Source: Acinetobacter radioresistens DSM 6976 = NBRC 102413 = CIP 103788 | GTDB lineage: Bacteria; Pseudomonadota; Gammaproteobacteria; Pseudomonadales; Moraxellaceae | Direction: 5' to 3' | DNA: 64,000 nucleotides | Assembly: GCF_006757745.1 (NCBI RefSeq) | Contig: NZ_AP019740.1 | Span: 2,852,001 to 2,916,000, forward strand | Translations under genes and position numbers: made by a program | Part shown: positions 1 through 9,542 of the stretch, piece after piece | How the letters are laid out: each line of letters starts with the position of its first letter | How positions within the stretch are numbered: the stretch's first letter is position 1 | The notes under the pieces: model-generated | The model's input: the letters and a program-made list of their open reading frames with translations, nothing else | Databases searched by the model: none | What the model was told of the DNA's origin: nothing

Positions 1-270
1 ATAATCAGGTTGACTATGATCTGGCCCAAGTTTGATCCGGCCCATGGAAGACACAGCAATACCTGTTAGCAGGATTAAAAATAAGGCAACCGATAAAACA
101 TAAAACCAGCTGAAAGAATCAGTAATCCACTGATTTAATTTTTTGGTCAGAAGTTCAAATGCATCGGGAGCAAAAATAACAATAGCTAAAAAGATCAGGA
201 TAATCACAACCGTGCTAATAAACACATTAGGATTAACATTGGAAAACCAAGCTTTGGACTTGGAAGACAT
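1..270 (-). CDS. BCCT-family transporter, N-terminal part (runs off window)
   Basis: Only the first 90 codons are present; the frame is still open at base 1. The ATG at 268-270 is preceded on the minus strand by a strong GGGGGT ribosome-binding site. The peptide begins MSSKSKAWFSNVNPNVF, followed by a hydrophobic segment (VVIILIFLAIVIFA) and a second one ending near SSMGRIKLG. This layout, including the GRIKLG motif after the second helix, is typical of choline/betaine/carnitine transporters that import osmoprotectants across the inner membrane. Substrate cannot be judged from this fragment. The BCCT assignment is fairly sure; BetT versus another member is unresolved. Confidence 0.75.
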   Translation of the reverse strand, partial: MSSKSKAWFSNVNPNVFISTVVIILIFLAIVIFAPDAFELLTKKLNQWITDSFSWFYVLSVALFLILLTGIAVSSMGRIKLGPDHSQPDY

Positions 271-435
271 AGGTGATTTACCCCCATATATTTTTTTAAT
301 AAAATGACAGACTCTGCGGTCAAAATGCATTCTGCTAAGACATTGTAAAAACAAAGAATACTGAACCAGTATTCAGAGTGATATATTAAATTAACTTACA
401 AATGAAAGCCGTTAACTTCCTGTAAAGGAGAATTT

Positions 436-1152
436 TCAAGATTTGTCTTTATCTGTACGGGGTGAATGTGAAATATATTGCAGCACAATAAGTCTTGAAA
501 CGATAAGTGCCAGATACATTACTCCGCCAAACATCTGTAACATTGCCAGAACACGTGCCGCCGGACTGACTGGCATCAGGTCTGCAAGACCCGTAGCTGA
601 TTGGAGGCTAAAGCTTAAAAACAGAAGATCCAGCCAGGTTTGCAATGGCCCTGTCCGATTTGGATTTTGAAAGCTATAAGGAACTACCAGTTGGCAGATG
701 TTATAAAGAAAGGCAAAACCCCAAGCGATCAAGGTAAAGACTGCGGCAGCTGCAAAAAGCTCATCCTTAGTAAGATAACGGTCAGCAAACATATAGCGGA
801 TCAGTCCATAAGCCGCACAGAAATAGGCACTTGCTTCAAAAGCATGGGTAGTAATGATCAGACCCACATGTTCATAACCAAAAAGTATGGGCACAGAAAA
901 AATAAAAGCACCGCCGACAAAAATGAGACCGAGTGCGGTGTAGGCTGGAGTCTGGCGTATCATTTTTGCCACCAGTAATAGTGCAATCACGCCCAGTAAC
1001 CAGGTGACAGAACGAGACGGTGTACTATCATTGCTGAGCAAAGATAAAATCAGTATAAAAAATTGTAATAAAACTAACTGGGCGGAAGGTAATAAACGAA
1101 GACCTTTCCAGAATCCAAGAAGTACACGCAAGCCTGCTTTTAACCCAGCCAT
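436..1152 (-). CDS. Ion channel-like membrane protein with degenerate filter
   Basis: This is a 238-residue integral membrane protein with about six hydrophobic segments. The C-terminal pair flanks a pore-loop-like stretch (LFLSFSLQSATGLAD, about 177-191) followed by LMPVSPAARVLAMLQ. That layout matches two-helix potassium channel pore domains (Ion_trans_2), where the filter is normally TVGYGD. Here the equivalent residues are ATGLAD, so the canonical GYG is missing and potassium selectivity cannot be assumed. No cytosolic TrkA-type domain follows. The gene stands alone, divergent from the lipoprotein gene at 1478. The pore-domain relation is an inference from the motif and topology. Confidence 0.6.
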   Translation of the reverse strand: MAGLKAGLRVLLGFWKGLRLLPSAQLVLLQFFILILSLLSNDSTPSRSVTWLLGVIALLLVAKMIRQTPAYTALGLIFVGGAFIFSVPILFGYEHVGLIITTHAFEASAYFCAAYGLIRYMFADRYLTKDELFAAAAVFTLIAWGFAFLYNICQLVVPYSFQNPNRTGPLQTWLDLLFLSFSLQSATGLADLMPVSPAARVLAMLQMFGGVMYLALIVSRLIVLQYISHSPRTDKDKS

Positions 1153-1477
1153 TTTCTAATGTAGCCATTATTATTTATTAATTAAATGAAGTGTGGCGAG
1201 ACCTTATAAAAAGAAAGTATAAATTTATAAAAGCTTATATTAAGAAATGTAACATTAACTCTATACCTGTAAACTCTATATCTATAGGTTTTCTTTCAAT
1301 TAATCTTTTAAAAACAATAATTTTAAAATTTTATCTAAAAAATATCTCTAAAGCCTATGCCTACTCAATTTTTACAAAATAATGACATTAAAAGGACCTA
1401 TATCCAAGATTTTAGAGTAAAAATTCTAATTCGTTTTTAAGTCTAAAAAAACAAATAAAATTAAGGAAGTACATTTT
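1153..1477. other. AT-rich divergent intergenic region
   Basis: This 325-base gap lies between the divergent channel-like and lipoprotein genes. It is very AT-rich and holds a direct repeat of AACTCTATA (1257-1265 and 1272-1280, offset 15) and several possible -10 hexamers. An open frame at 1191-1382 encodes only low-complexity Ile/Lys/Asn-rich sequence with no clear ribosome-binding site, and I treat it as non-coding. AAGGAAG at 1463-1469 is the ribosome-binding site of the lipoprotein gene. Confidence 0.5.
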
Positions 1478-2518
1478 ATGAAAAAGCAGATCAGCTTACT
1501 TGGCTTGGCTTTAAGCTCAACTTTACTGGTAGCCTGTGGAGGAGGCGGAAGTTCCAATGACGCTACTATCACTACGCCACCAAATGTGCCTAATGAAACA
1601 ATTTCGCCAGAATTATCAGAAGAATTCGTGCCTTTTGAAGACCAGAGTATTCTGGACAAGGTTCGCGATAAAATCACTGGTGATCGCAGCAATGAGACAG
1701 ACTATAACGTTGCATTAGGCCACATGGTTGGAGAGGTTTTTGCAGACTATCCTTATGGTCGGACTGGCAGACTGGTACAGATTTATAATCTGGGTCTAAA
1801 TAGCATCAAGTTTCCAAACCGACTTTGTGCAGAAGTAATTACGAATGGCTCAGTAAAGACTTTAAGCCTAAAACAGGATAAGGAAAACTGTATTATTCTC
1901 GATAAAACTTATCGTCAGGGCTCAAGTATTACCCAAACCGTAAATGGTGATACCACTACTTTGAAATTTACCAATGTGCGCTATGGTTCAAATGTAGATT
2001 TTAGCCTGAAAGATGATTACCTGATTTCAGGCAGTATTTCCTATCGGGAAACAACAACTACAGCAGGTAAAGAAAAGGCTTATCAGGTTGATCAGTTGGA
2101 ATTTCAGCGGGTCAGCAAGGATGCTAATGCACCAGCTGGCGGAACAAACTATAATGAAACCAGTAAAGAGTACCTGCAAGTCAGAAACTATAACTACCGT
2201 TTAGCCGATGAATATGGCAGCGGAAGTAATGGAATACGCACTCTTACCACCAGCGGGACAATTATTGGCCAGCCTTACCAGGCAGATTTCCGTTATAGCT
2301 TTAATTTTGAGACCACTACACCCTTTAAAATGGCTGAAACCATATCTAACAATTATAAGCATTTACCTACTGAGGGTAATTTAAAAATACGTGACACCTA
2401 CAACCAGATGATTGATGTGCGCCAGAACCAGCCTGAATCATTAAAAGCTACTGTTTATTTTAATGGTAGTGAAATTGCTGACCTGTACTGGTCAACTATT
2501 ATTGGTGACAAGAAATAA
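1478..2518 (+). CDS. Putative lipoprotein of unknown function
   Basis: The 346-residue product starts with a classical lipoprotein signal: MKK, a hydrophobic core and the lipobox LVAC, so Cys20 should be lipidated. A flexible GGGGSSN linker follows. AAGGAAG sits 9 bases before the ATG. The mature part has no motif I recognise. It is polar, rich in Asn, Thr and Tyr, with strand-like alternation, and three cysteines follow the lipidated one early in the chain. The gene is monocistronic, bounded downstream by a strong bidirectional terminator. Envelope location is well supported; function is unknown. Confidence 0.85.
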   Translation: MKKQISLLGLALSSTLLVACGGGGSSNDATITTPPNVPNETISPELSEEFVPFEDQSILDKVRDKITGDRSNETDYNVALGHMVGEVFADYPYGRTGRLVQIYNLGLNSIKFPNRLCAEVITNGSVKTLSLKQDKENCIILDKTYRQGSSITQTVNGDTTTLKFTNVRYGSNVDFSLKDDYLISGSISYRETTTTAGKEKAYQVDQLEFQRVSKDANAPAGGTNYNETSKEYLQVRNYNYRLADEYGSGSNGIRTLTTSGTIIGQPYQADFRYSFNFETTTPFKMAETISNNYKHLPTEGNLKIRDTYNQMIDVRQNQPESLKATVYFNGSEIADLYWSTIIGDKK

Positions 2519-2527
2519 TGAATTAAT

Positions 2528-2555
2528 AAAAAGCCCCGCAATTGCGGGGCTTTTT
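2528..2555. terminator. Bidirectional intrinsic terminator (28-bp perfect palindrome)
   Basis: The sequence AAAAAGCCCCGCAATT and its complement form a perfect 28-base palindrome with a GC-rich stem and A/T tails on both sides. It lies between the convergent lipoprotein gene and actP and can end both transcripts. A copy differing by one base is found at 33381-33408. Confidence 0.92.
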
Positions 2556-2566
2556 ATTTAAATCAA

Positions 2567-4282
2567 TTAATGATCTTGAGCACCGGAAGCTCCGATACCA
2601 GTCATGGAACGTACAAACTGGGCATCGAATTCTTTACGTTCACGCTGTGCACGCGCTGATTTATCAGTTACAGAGAACAACCAGCAGCAGAAGAATGAAA
2701 GTGGCATAGCAAAGATTGCAGGGCCATTAAAAGGGTTAATTGGCGTATCAGAAATACCGAGTGTATCCACCCAGACTGCTTTAGACAGCACAATCAGAAT
2801 TACAGCAAGTGACAGACCCACAACACCACCGGCTACTGCACCACGTGTCGTCAGGCCTTTCCAGAACATAGACAGAACAAGTACCGGGAAGTTAGCACAC
2901 GCAGCAACCGAGAATGCCAGACCTACCATGAAGGCCACGTTCTGTTTCTCAAACAGGATACCTAAAATCATTGCAAAGATCGCAAGGCCCAGAGTGGCAA
3001 TTTTAGACATGCGAAGTTCAGATTCAGGCGTAGTCTGTCCTTTTTTAAATACGTTTGCATACAGGTCATGCGAGATTGCAGAAGCACCTGACAGGGTTAA
3101 ACCAGCCACTACGGCAAGAATTGTGGCAAATGCTACCGCTGAAATGAAGCCCATAAACAGGTCGCCACCCACAGCATCAGCCAGATGGACCGCAGCCATA
3201 TTGTTACCGCCTACAAGCTCTAACTTGCCTGTAACCGCCATTTTCGCTACATCAATGAATTGTGGATTATTCGATACATACAAGATTGCACCGAAACCAA
3301 TGATGAAGGTCAGCAGATAGAAGTAACCAATGAAACCTGTTGCTACAACCACTGATTTACGTGCTTCTTTTGCATCTTTTACTGTAAAGAAACGCATGAG
3401 GATATGTGGAAGACCAGCAGTACCAAACATCAATGCAAGTCCGAGGGAAATCGCATCAATTGGGTTCTCTGCCAGTTTGCCTGGTCCCATGATTTTGCCT
3501 GCTTCTGCCAGTGTAATATCATGGACTTTAGCGAAAATCTGGATAGATTGGTCAAACATTGCAGTAAAGCTGAAGCCAACACCTTTCATTACCATAAATG
3601 CCATGAAAGTTGCGCCAGAAAGCAGCATTACAGCCTTGATGATCTGTACCCAAGTGGTAGCCAACATGCCGCCGAACATTACGTAAGCCATCATCAGCAG
3701 GCCAACAATTACAACCGCGATATTATAGTTCAAGCCAAATAGCAGTTTGATCAGCTGTCCCGCACCGACCATCTGTGCAATGAGGTAAAACGCGACCACG
3801 ACCAATGAGCTGATTGCTGCCAAGGTACGAACCGGCTTTTCTTCCAGACGGAATGACACCACGTCTGACAGGTTATATTTACCCAAGTTACGCAGACGCT
3901 CTGCAATCAGGAACAGAACAATTGGCCAGCCAACCATGAAGCCTAATGAGTACAGCAGACCATCGAATCCTGAACTGAACACCATGGCAGAAATACCCAA
4001 GAACGATGCAGCAGACATGAAGTCACCAGCAATCGCCAAACCGTTCTGGAAACCCGAAATACCACCACCTGCAGTGTAGAAGTCTTGAGTTGACTGAGTC
4101 TGTTTGGCTGCCCATTTGGTAATGAACAATGTAAGGCCGACAAAAATCACGAACATGATAATTGCGTGCCAATTCGTAGCCTGCTGCTCAGCCGCACCCA
4201 GATCAGGGCCAGCCATAGCCAGACCAGAAGTTAAAAATGTGGACGCAGCAAATACTTTTGCTTTACATGAATTCCATTTCAT
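2567..4282 (-). CDS. actP: Cation/acetate symporter ActP
   Basis: This 571-residue sodium:solute symporter (SSS) family permease imports acetate and related short monocarboxylates with a cation across the inner membrane. The N-terminus ([11 protein letters not shown]...LAMAG) resembles the signal-like leader of E. coli ActP. The core has the usual 13 or so hydrophobic segments, with the motifs [15 protein letters not shown] and [11 protein letters not shown] near residues 65-100. The length fits the family. It follows yjcH by one base, so the two are translationally linked. Neighbouring crbS and nearby acs place it in an acetate utilisation block. Confidence 0.96.
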   Translation of the reverse strand: MKWNSCKAKVFAASTFLTSGLAMAGPDLGAAEQQATNWHAIIMFVIFVGLTLFITKWAAKQTQSTQDFYTAGGGISGFQNGLAIAGDFMSAASFLGISAMVFSSGFDGLLYSLGFMVGWPIVLFLIAERLRNLGKYNLSDVVSFRLEEKPVRTLAAISSLVVVAFYLIAQMVGAGQLIKLLFGLNYNIAVVIVGLLMMAYVMFGGMLATTWVQIIKAVMLLSGATFMAFMVMKGVGFSFTAMFDQSIQIFAKVHDITLAEAGKIMGPGKLAENPIDAISLGLALMFGTAGLPHILMRFFTVKDAKEARKSVVVATGFIGYFYLLTFIIGFGAILYVSNNPQFIDVAKMAVTGKLELVGGNNMAAVHLADAVGGDLFMGFISAVAFATILAVVAGLTLSGASAISHDLYANVFKKGQTTPESELRMSKIATLGLAIFAMILGILFEKQNVAFMVGLAFSVAACANFPVLVLSMFWKGLTTRGAVAGGVVGLSLAVILIVLSKAVWVDTLGISDTPINPFNGPAIFAMPLSFFCCWLFSVTDKSARAQRERKEFDAQFVRSMTGIGASGAQDH

Positions 4283-4283
4283 A

Positions 4284-4628
4284 TTAGTGCATTCCTTTAG
4301 TAGTCGTAGACTCTTGCGCGATTGCCTCGACTTCTTTCAAAGCTTCTCTGTTAAGTTCATCAAGTGTGTTATTGGCGATATATGAATACACTGCACATAA
4401 TACAAATGACAGGACGATAATGCCGAGGCCTAAAGGAATTCCCCAAGTTGTTACCCCGCCACTAAAAGAACTCATCAGGAATTCTTTGTTATAACCTACC
4501 AACAGCATGAAACCAACATAGACAAACAGCATAATTGCAGTTAATGTCCAGCTGAGATTTCTTTTCTTGGCCACCATCTCTTTAAATTTTGGATTTTGTA
4601 GAATTCGTTCTACCTTAAGCTCATCCAT
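4284..4628 (-). CDS. yjcH: DUF485 membrane protein YjcH, actP partner
   Basis: A 114-residue protein with two transmembrane helices (about 29-50 and 60-85) and polar ends; the motif [12 protein letters not shown] near the start is typical of DUF485. It is the first gene of the yjcH-actP operon, with an AAGGAGCAAGGTT leader giving a good ribosome-binding site before the ATG. In E. coli the same pair lies downstream of acs; here acs is about 9 kb away. Function is unknown but genetically tied to ActP. The upstream region carries the palindrome described at 4735-4746. Confidence 0.93.
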   Translation of the reverse strand: MDELKVERILQNPKFKEMVAKKRNLSWTLTAIMLFVYVGFMLLVGYNKEFLMSSFSGGVTTWGIPLGLGIIVLSFVLCAVYSYIANNTLDELNREALKEVEAIAQESTTTKGMH

Positions 4629-4734
4629 AACCTTGCTCCTTAATCAGCGGCCAAGCTATTGGTCGCTTTTGTCCAATCTTTAATCTTTTTTTTACGTATA
4701 CAAAATTAACAATATTGTAGGGTTCCCGTAACTT

Positions 4735-4746
4735 AGACTTTGGTCT
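4735..4746. promoter_or_regulatory. Candidate operator in yjcH/crbS divergent region
   Basis: AGACTTTGGTCT is an inverted repeat (AGAC/GTCT, 4-base spacer) about 110 bases upstream of the yjcH start and 66 bases upstream of crbS. The core CTTTGGTC (4738-4745) recurs in the same orientation about 120 bases upstream of acs. I infer a possible CrbR site; an octamer alone could recur by chance. Confidence 0.4.
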
Positions 4747-4811
4747 TTAAATACTGATCAGGCATCTGTTTATCCTGCGCTTGAGGTATCATAGAAGCAG
4801 CAATAAAGACC

Positions 4812-7800
4812 GTGAGCAATATGAACAGCTGGCTGATCATCGGGGTACTGGCCCTTTATATTTTTATACTTTTTGTCTGTGCATTTTTTGGTGAAAAGCA
4901 TGCCAGCCGTTTAAGTACTCGTGGCCGTATGTTGTTATTCAGCCTGACGCTCGGAGTATATTGTTCATCCTGGACATTTTATGGCGCAACTGGTGCTGCA
5001 GTACGTGAAGGTATTATTTTTCTGCCGATCTATCTGGGGCCATTGCTATTCGTCGGATTAGGCTATGATATCTGGCGGCGTCTGGGTCGGGTACGCCAGC
5101 ATCATGCTATTTCTTCTATTGCTGACTTTGTAGCTGCCCGCTATGGTAAAAGCGGTAGTCTTGCCTCTTTAGTGACTATTTTGGCTGTTATTGCCATCAT
5201 TCCTTACTTGGCTTTACAACTCAGGGCCATTGCACTGAGTGCGTCGGTCATACTAACGCAGAATGAATCCTTACATACCACTACCAACAGTGTGCTTTTA
5301 CTTACCGGTGTTCTGGCTATACTCGCAATGATGTTCGGTACACGGCAGATCGCCAATACTGAGCAACATGGTGGTCTGATGCTGGCTGTCGCTTTTGAGT
5401 CTTTTGTTAAGCTGTTTGCCCTACTTTGTGTAGCACTCTTTTTTCTTTTTGATGCTCCTGAAAATATTGTGCAGGTCTCTGGTGATGTTGCCAAGACATT
5501 TTATGAAGTACAGCTATTTGGTGTGCCGGAAACTTTCTGGGTACAGACCTTGCTGGCTGCACTGGCAATCATCTGCCTGCCACGACAGTTCCATGTGGCC
5601 GTGGTTGAGCTGCGCGACGAAAAACATATTCGCGGGGCACGCCGCTGGTTTGCCGCTTATCTGATTTTAACGACACTGGCAATTATTCCTATTGCCAGCT
5701 GGGCATTGCATGCTGCACCAAACTTTCTTACCGTACCTGATGTGGCAGTACTTTCCCTTCCGCTCAGTTATAATCAGGAATGGCTAACTTTATTAGCATT
5801 TTTAGGAGGCTTTTCTGCCTCGACCGGTATGCTATTGGTCTCATCGGTTGCACTTTCCATTATGCTCAGTAATGATCTGATCATGCCGGCATTATGGCGT
5901 TTTAATATTATTTCCCGGCATGACAAACGCTTACCACAAGTTCTTAAATTTACCCGGCGGGTCTGCATTTTGGGTGTCATGCTCCTGGGCTTCCTGTTCT
6001 TTCATTTTTTTAACGATATTGACCAGTTATCTGTATTTGGCCTGCTGGCCTTTAGTGCAGTAGCCCAGTTCTCCCCTGCCCTAATTGGTGGACTCTATTG
6101 GCGGGGTGGTAGCCGTCAGGGGGTGTATGCCGGACTGATTGTTGGTTTCTTTATGTGGACCTATACCCTGCTGCTACCTACCATCTTGCGCAGTCTGCCA
6201 GAAAGCTATACTGAATTTGCCCAACAGTTCCTCACGGCTGGACCGCTTGGCCTGCATTGGTTACGCCCGGAGGCCCTGTTAGGCTTTGAATCCTTTGCGC
6301 CATTAACGCATGGCGTCATCTGGGCATTAGGTCTCAATATTATTTTATATATCTGGGTATCACGAATTTACCGCCCAAGTATTGCTGAGCAGATTCAGGC
6401 TGAAAGTTTCTTTTATTATGAAACTAAACCCTTACCAGCACACAGTGCTTCTACTGACATGAGTTATTTGCACCAGGATGCGGTCCGTTTAAAAGTAGGT
6501 GACCTCATGACTCTGGCGCGGCGTATTACTGGAGAAGGGCCAGCGACGCATGCCTTTCAGCAATTTTGTGCCCAGAACAATCTGGTTCTTAATGAAAATA
6601 GTGTTGCTAACGGTATGTGGTGGCGCTTTACCGAGCAGTATCTGGCCGGTACTATTGGTGCCGCTTCAGCCCGTACCCTGCTTACTACGGCCATGGTTAA
6701 TAATGGCCTGGCATTAGGCCAGGTGGCCAATATTCTGGATCAAGCTTCGCAATGGCAGCGTTTCAACCAGAATCTGCTGATGACCATGATTGACCACATG
6801 ACCCAAGGTGTAAGTGTAGTCGATGAAAATATGTGTCTGGTGGCGTGGAACAACCAATACCTGAAGCTGTTTGACTATCCTAAGGATCTGGTTTATGTCG
6901 GCTGTCCGATTTCTGATCTGATCCGTTATAATGCCGAGCGTGGCGAATGTGGTCCCGGGTCTATTGAAGAACATGTCCGTAAGCGGATTCACTGGATGCA
7001 GGTCGGCAGCGCACATGAGTTTGAGCGTATCCGTAAGGATGGTAGAGTGATCCAGATGCGCGGCAACCCAATTGAAGGAGGCGGTTTCGTGACTACCTTT
7101 GCCGACATTACTGCATTTCGGGAAAATGAAGCCATACTGGAAGCACGCGTTATTGACCGCACCCGCCAGCTGGCAGATGCCCTAGCAGAGCAGCAACTTG
7201 CCCGCGAACAGGCAGATAAGGCGAACATGTCGAAAAGCCGTTTTATTGCAGCTGCCAGTCATGATCTATTACAGCCAATGCATGCTGCCCGGCTGTTTAG
7301 TACCGCTTTGGAGCAGAGCGTTAACAATGATGAAGATCGTACTACTTTGCAGCAACTGGACCGGGCCCTGCATGGGGCTGAAAGTATGCTTTCAGCTCTT
7401 CTGGATATTGCCCGACTAGAAGGGGGCAATATGCAGCCAAACCGGCAGTCTTATCCTCTACATGACCTGCTACGCGATCTGGAGTTGCAGTTCAAGTCGA
7501 TTGCTTCACAGCGCAATATTCAGTTTCACGTCCACGATGCACCCTTCTGGATAGACACAGATCCGCAGTGGATACGCCGGATTGTACAGAATTTTGTCAG
7601 TAATGCCTTACGTTATACCGCTAAAGGCCGGGTGCTTTTAGGTGTATTACGTTCCAGTGAACGACCGGGCCATATACGAATTGGCGTCTGGGATACCGGG
7701 CCTGGGATTGCTGAAGAACAGCGTATTAAGCTTTTTCAGGAATTTGAACGGTGTGGACATACCTCGCCTTGGGGTGAGCAAGGTCTGGGCCTAGGTCTGG

Positions 7801-8318
7801 CCATTGTTCAGCGAATGACCAGCCTGCTAGATTATCCGGTTCATGTATACTCTACCCAAGGTAAGGGCTCCTGCTTTATTCTGGAAGTTCCAATTGTAGC
7901 GCCACCCAAAACAGTGACTGCCCCAGTACAGGTGGCACCACTGAAAACCAAGGCTTATCGCATTCTTTGTCTGGACAATGACGAAACTATCCTTGAAGGT
8001 ATGTCAACCTTACTAACGAAATGGGGGTATCAGGTCTTTAAAGCCCGTGAACCTCAACAGGCACTTGCTCTTATCGAACAGGAAAATATTCAAGTCTGGC
8101 TGATTGACCAACATCTGAATCAGGGGCAATTAGGATTAGACTTTATTCTTGAGCATCGTTATCATCCTGTACCCGTAGCGTTGATTACCGCAGATTCAGA
8201 TCCTGAATTACCTCACCGTTTAAAACAGCACAATATTGTCTTATTGAAAAAACCATTAAAACCAGCGGCATTACGCGCCTGGTTATCGGGTTTAAAAATC
8301 ATAGGTGATCAGTCTTGA
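4812..8318 (+). CDS. crbS: CrbS/MxtR-type hybrid sensor kinase with SSS transporter domain
   Basis: At 1168 residues this is a fused receptor. It has an N-terminal sodium:solute symporter-like domain with about 13 helices (1-520), a PAS domain (about 655-760), a coiled linker, a HisKA domain with His817 in ASHDLLQP, a HATPase domain (NFVSNALRY, DTGPGIAEE, GLGLGLAIV) and a C-terminal receiver with Asp1099 and LLKKP. This order matches CrbS of Vibrio and MxtR of Pseudomonas, which control acs through CrbR/ErdR. The start is uncertain: GTG at 4812 or ATG at 4821, neither with a strong ribosome-binding site. It is divergent from yjcH-actP. The transporter domain may sense acetate or flux; that is inference. 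Confidence 0.93.
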   Translation: MSNMNSWLIIGVLALYIFILFVCAFFGEKHASRLSTRGRMLLFSLTLGVYCSSWTFYGATGAAVREGIIFLPIYLGPLLFVGLGYDIWRRLGRVRQHHAISSIADFVAARYGKSGSLASLVTILAVIAIIPYLALQLRAIALSASVILTQNESLHTTTNSVLLLTGVLAILAMMFGTRQIANTEQHGGLMLAVAFESFVKLFALLCVALFFLFDAPENIVQVSGDVAKTFYEVQLFGVPETFWVQTLLAALAIICLPRQFHVAVVELRDEKHIRGARRWFAAYLILTTLAIIPIASWALHAAPNFLTVPDVAVLSLPLSYNQEWLTLLAFLGGFSASTGMLLVSSVALSIMLSNDLIMPALWRFNIISRHDKRLPQVLKFTRRVCILGVMLLGFLFFHFFNDIDQLSVFGLLAFSAVAQFSPALIGGLYWRGGSRQGVYAGLIVGFFMWTYTLLLPTILRSLPESYTEFAQQFLTAGPLGLHWLRPEALLGFESFAPLTHGVIWALGLNIILYIWVSRIYRPSIAEQIQAESFFYYETKPLPAHSASTDMSYLHQDAVRLKVGDLMTLARRITGEGPATHAFQQFCAQNNLVLNENSVANGMWWRFTEQYLAGTIGAASARTLLTTAMVNNGLALGQVANILDQASQWQRFNQNLLMTMIDHMTQGVSVVDENMCLVAWNNQYLKLFDYPKDLVYVGCPISDLIRYNAERGECGPGSIEEHVRKRIHWMQVGSAHEFERIRKDGRVIQMRGNPIEGGGFVTTFADITAFRENEAILEARVIDRTRQLADALAEQQLAREQADKANMSKSRFIAAASHDLLQPMHAARLFSTALEQSVNNDEDRTTLQQLDRALHGAESMLSALLDIARLEGGNMQPNRQSYPLHDLLRDLELQFKSIASQRNIQFHVHDAPFWIDTDPQWIRRIVQNFVSNALRYTAKGRVLLGVLRSSERPGHIRIGVWDTGPGIAEEQRIKLFQEFERCGHTSPWGEQGLGLGLAIVQRMTSLLDYPVHVYSTQGKGSCFILEVPIVAPPKTVTAPVQVAPLKTKAYRILCLDNDETILEGMSTLLTKWGYQVFKAREPQQALALIEQENIQVWLIDQHLNQGQLGLDFILEHRYHPVPVALITADSDPELPHRLKQHNIVLLKKPLKPAALRAWLSGLKIIGDQS

Positions 8319-8714
8319 TCTATAAATAATTGAACAGTCTTTTTTGCCAGCATAAAGCTGGCAAAAAAGACTGTGAAAAACTATTTTCAGCCTTAACTGA
8401 CAAAATATAAGGGCAAGACAGGCAGAATAAATCAAAAAACAGCTAATTTAATGATGAAAAACTGGCCAAAAATTTCAACTGTGAATTTTCTATGGCAAAG
8501 CTGCTCAATTTTAAAGTGAACACTTGTATACTTAGTTACAATTAAACAAGTTATTGATTTTATAAAAATAAAAAACCCATTTTTAATCTTATACAACTTT
8601 AGTCTTATTTCTATTTACCCCCCTCCACCCTCATAAAATAGATATATACATCAGGTTTTCTCATTGTCTGCATTATGAAAAAACCGGTCAGAGAAAAAAC
8701 CTAAGGATACTATT
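8319..8714 (+). other. Intergenic region between crbS and the hypothetical gene
   Basis: This stretch of 396 bases holds the crbS terminator at its start and is otherwise AT-rich. It contains a poly-pyrimidine run with a C7-like patch near 8616-8630 and the ribosome-binding site AAGGA at 8702-8706 for the next gene. I saw no coding frame and no RNA fold beyond the terminator. Confidence 0.5.
8334..8374. terminator. Terminator with 18-bp perfect stem
   Basis: ACAGTCTTTTTTGCCAGC (8334-8351) is exactly complementary to 8357-8374 across the loop ATAAA. The stem is unusually long; its A/T-rich half provides the T tract on either strand. It lies 16 bases after the crbS stop codon. Confidence 0.88.
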
Positions 8715-9482
8715 ATGAATATGTCAGAAATTGTCGGACACGGTGCCCAGCCTTCACAACAGTTTTATCGGGATTATAGTGCCAATGCGCTATTACCTGA
8801 AATCCAGTGGCAGCAATTGTTTAAACATAGCAAGCTTGCCCAACCCCAATTACAGGCTCTCGATACCCTTTACCACAGCGCAGTTCCTCTGGCACTTCAG
8901 GTATTTGAAGCATTAAGATTTGATGTTTTTGCTCCCGCTGCCTATCAGCCCCAAGGTCTGGGTTTATTTGACAAGCTAGCCCAGCAGGAAGAAAACCTGA
9001 TTCAGGTTCTACAGTCAGAATCTGTGTGTCTAGACGATGCTGCACGTCATCAGCTTTGGAGTATGCTGCTGCGTGGTGGAGCGGTACTGGTCTTTAAAGC
9101 ATGGCTGGGTAAGGTAAAAACCGGACAGGACCAATTGGATATGACTCAATTTGATGAATTATCCGATCTGCTCTTTATTAAGACTTCACCTTATGATTTG
9201 GCCGAGTATTTAAAAGTAGACCCTCAGGCTGATTCGGATCATATTTTCTTAATGTATGAAGGTGATATTTTTCTGGACCGTTTTAACAGTCTGGAAACTG
9301 CGGCTTTATTTGTCGAGCTTGGTGTATATGATGCAGCATTCTTGAGCCTGCGTGATGATCGTGTAGCAAATTATTTAAAGGAAAAAGGACAGGTATCACA
9401 AGATCAGATTGATGATTTAGAATTTGCCTTGAATCCGCTATTTTGCACTGATCTGATGGCCAAACAGGACTGCCTGGCTTAA
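8715..9482 (+). CDS. Conserved-looking hypothetical protein between kinase and regulator
   Basis: The 255-residue product is soluble and acidic, with no signal peptide or membrane helix. AAGGA lies 8 bases before the ATG at 8715. It looks helical in the N-terminal two thirds (LALQVFEALRFDVF, WSMLLRGGAVLVFKAWL), followed by an acidic stretch (FDELSDLLFIKTSPYDLAEYL) and a Leu-rich end. I recognise no domain or catalytic motif. It lies between the crbS-type kinase gene and the convergent response regulator gene, with its own terminator. A role in the same circuit is possible only by position. Confidence 0.85.
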   Translation: MNMSEIVGHGAQPSQQFYRDYSANALLPEIQWQQLFKHSKLAQPQLQALDTLYHSAVPLALQVFEALRFDVFAPAAYQPQGLGLFDKLAQQEENLIQVLQSESVCLDDAARHQLWSMLLRGGAVLVFKAWLGKVKTGQDQLDMTQFDELSDLLFIKTSPYDLAEYLKVDPQADSDHIFLMYEGDIFLDRFNSLETAALFVELGVYDAAFLSLRDDRVANYLKEKGQVSQDQIDDLEFALNPLFCTDLMAKQDCLA

Positions 9483-9495
9483 AACATTCGGTACA

Positions 9496-9528
9496 AAAAA
9501 TAAGGCCTTATTCATGGGCCTTATTTTT
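9496..9528. terminator. Bidirectional terminator
   Basis: AAAAATAAGGCC (9496-9507) pairs perfectly with GGCCTTATTTTT (9517-9528) around a 9-base loop. It separates the convergent hypothetical gene and crbR and has a T tract on both strands. Confidence 0.9.
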
Positions 9529-9542
9529 ATAGCTATTTTAAA

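Noticed and set aside
1257..1280. Direct repeat AACTCTATA spaced by 15 bases
   Set aside because: Nine-base repeats are expected by chance in such AT-rich DNA.
1191..1382. 63-codon open frame in the AT-rich gap
   Set aside because: Low-complexity Ile/Lys/Asn-rich product, no ribosome-binding site and no family resemblance.
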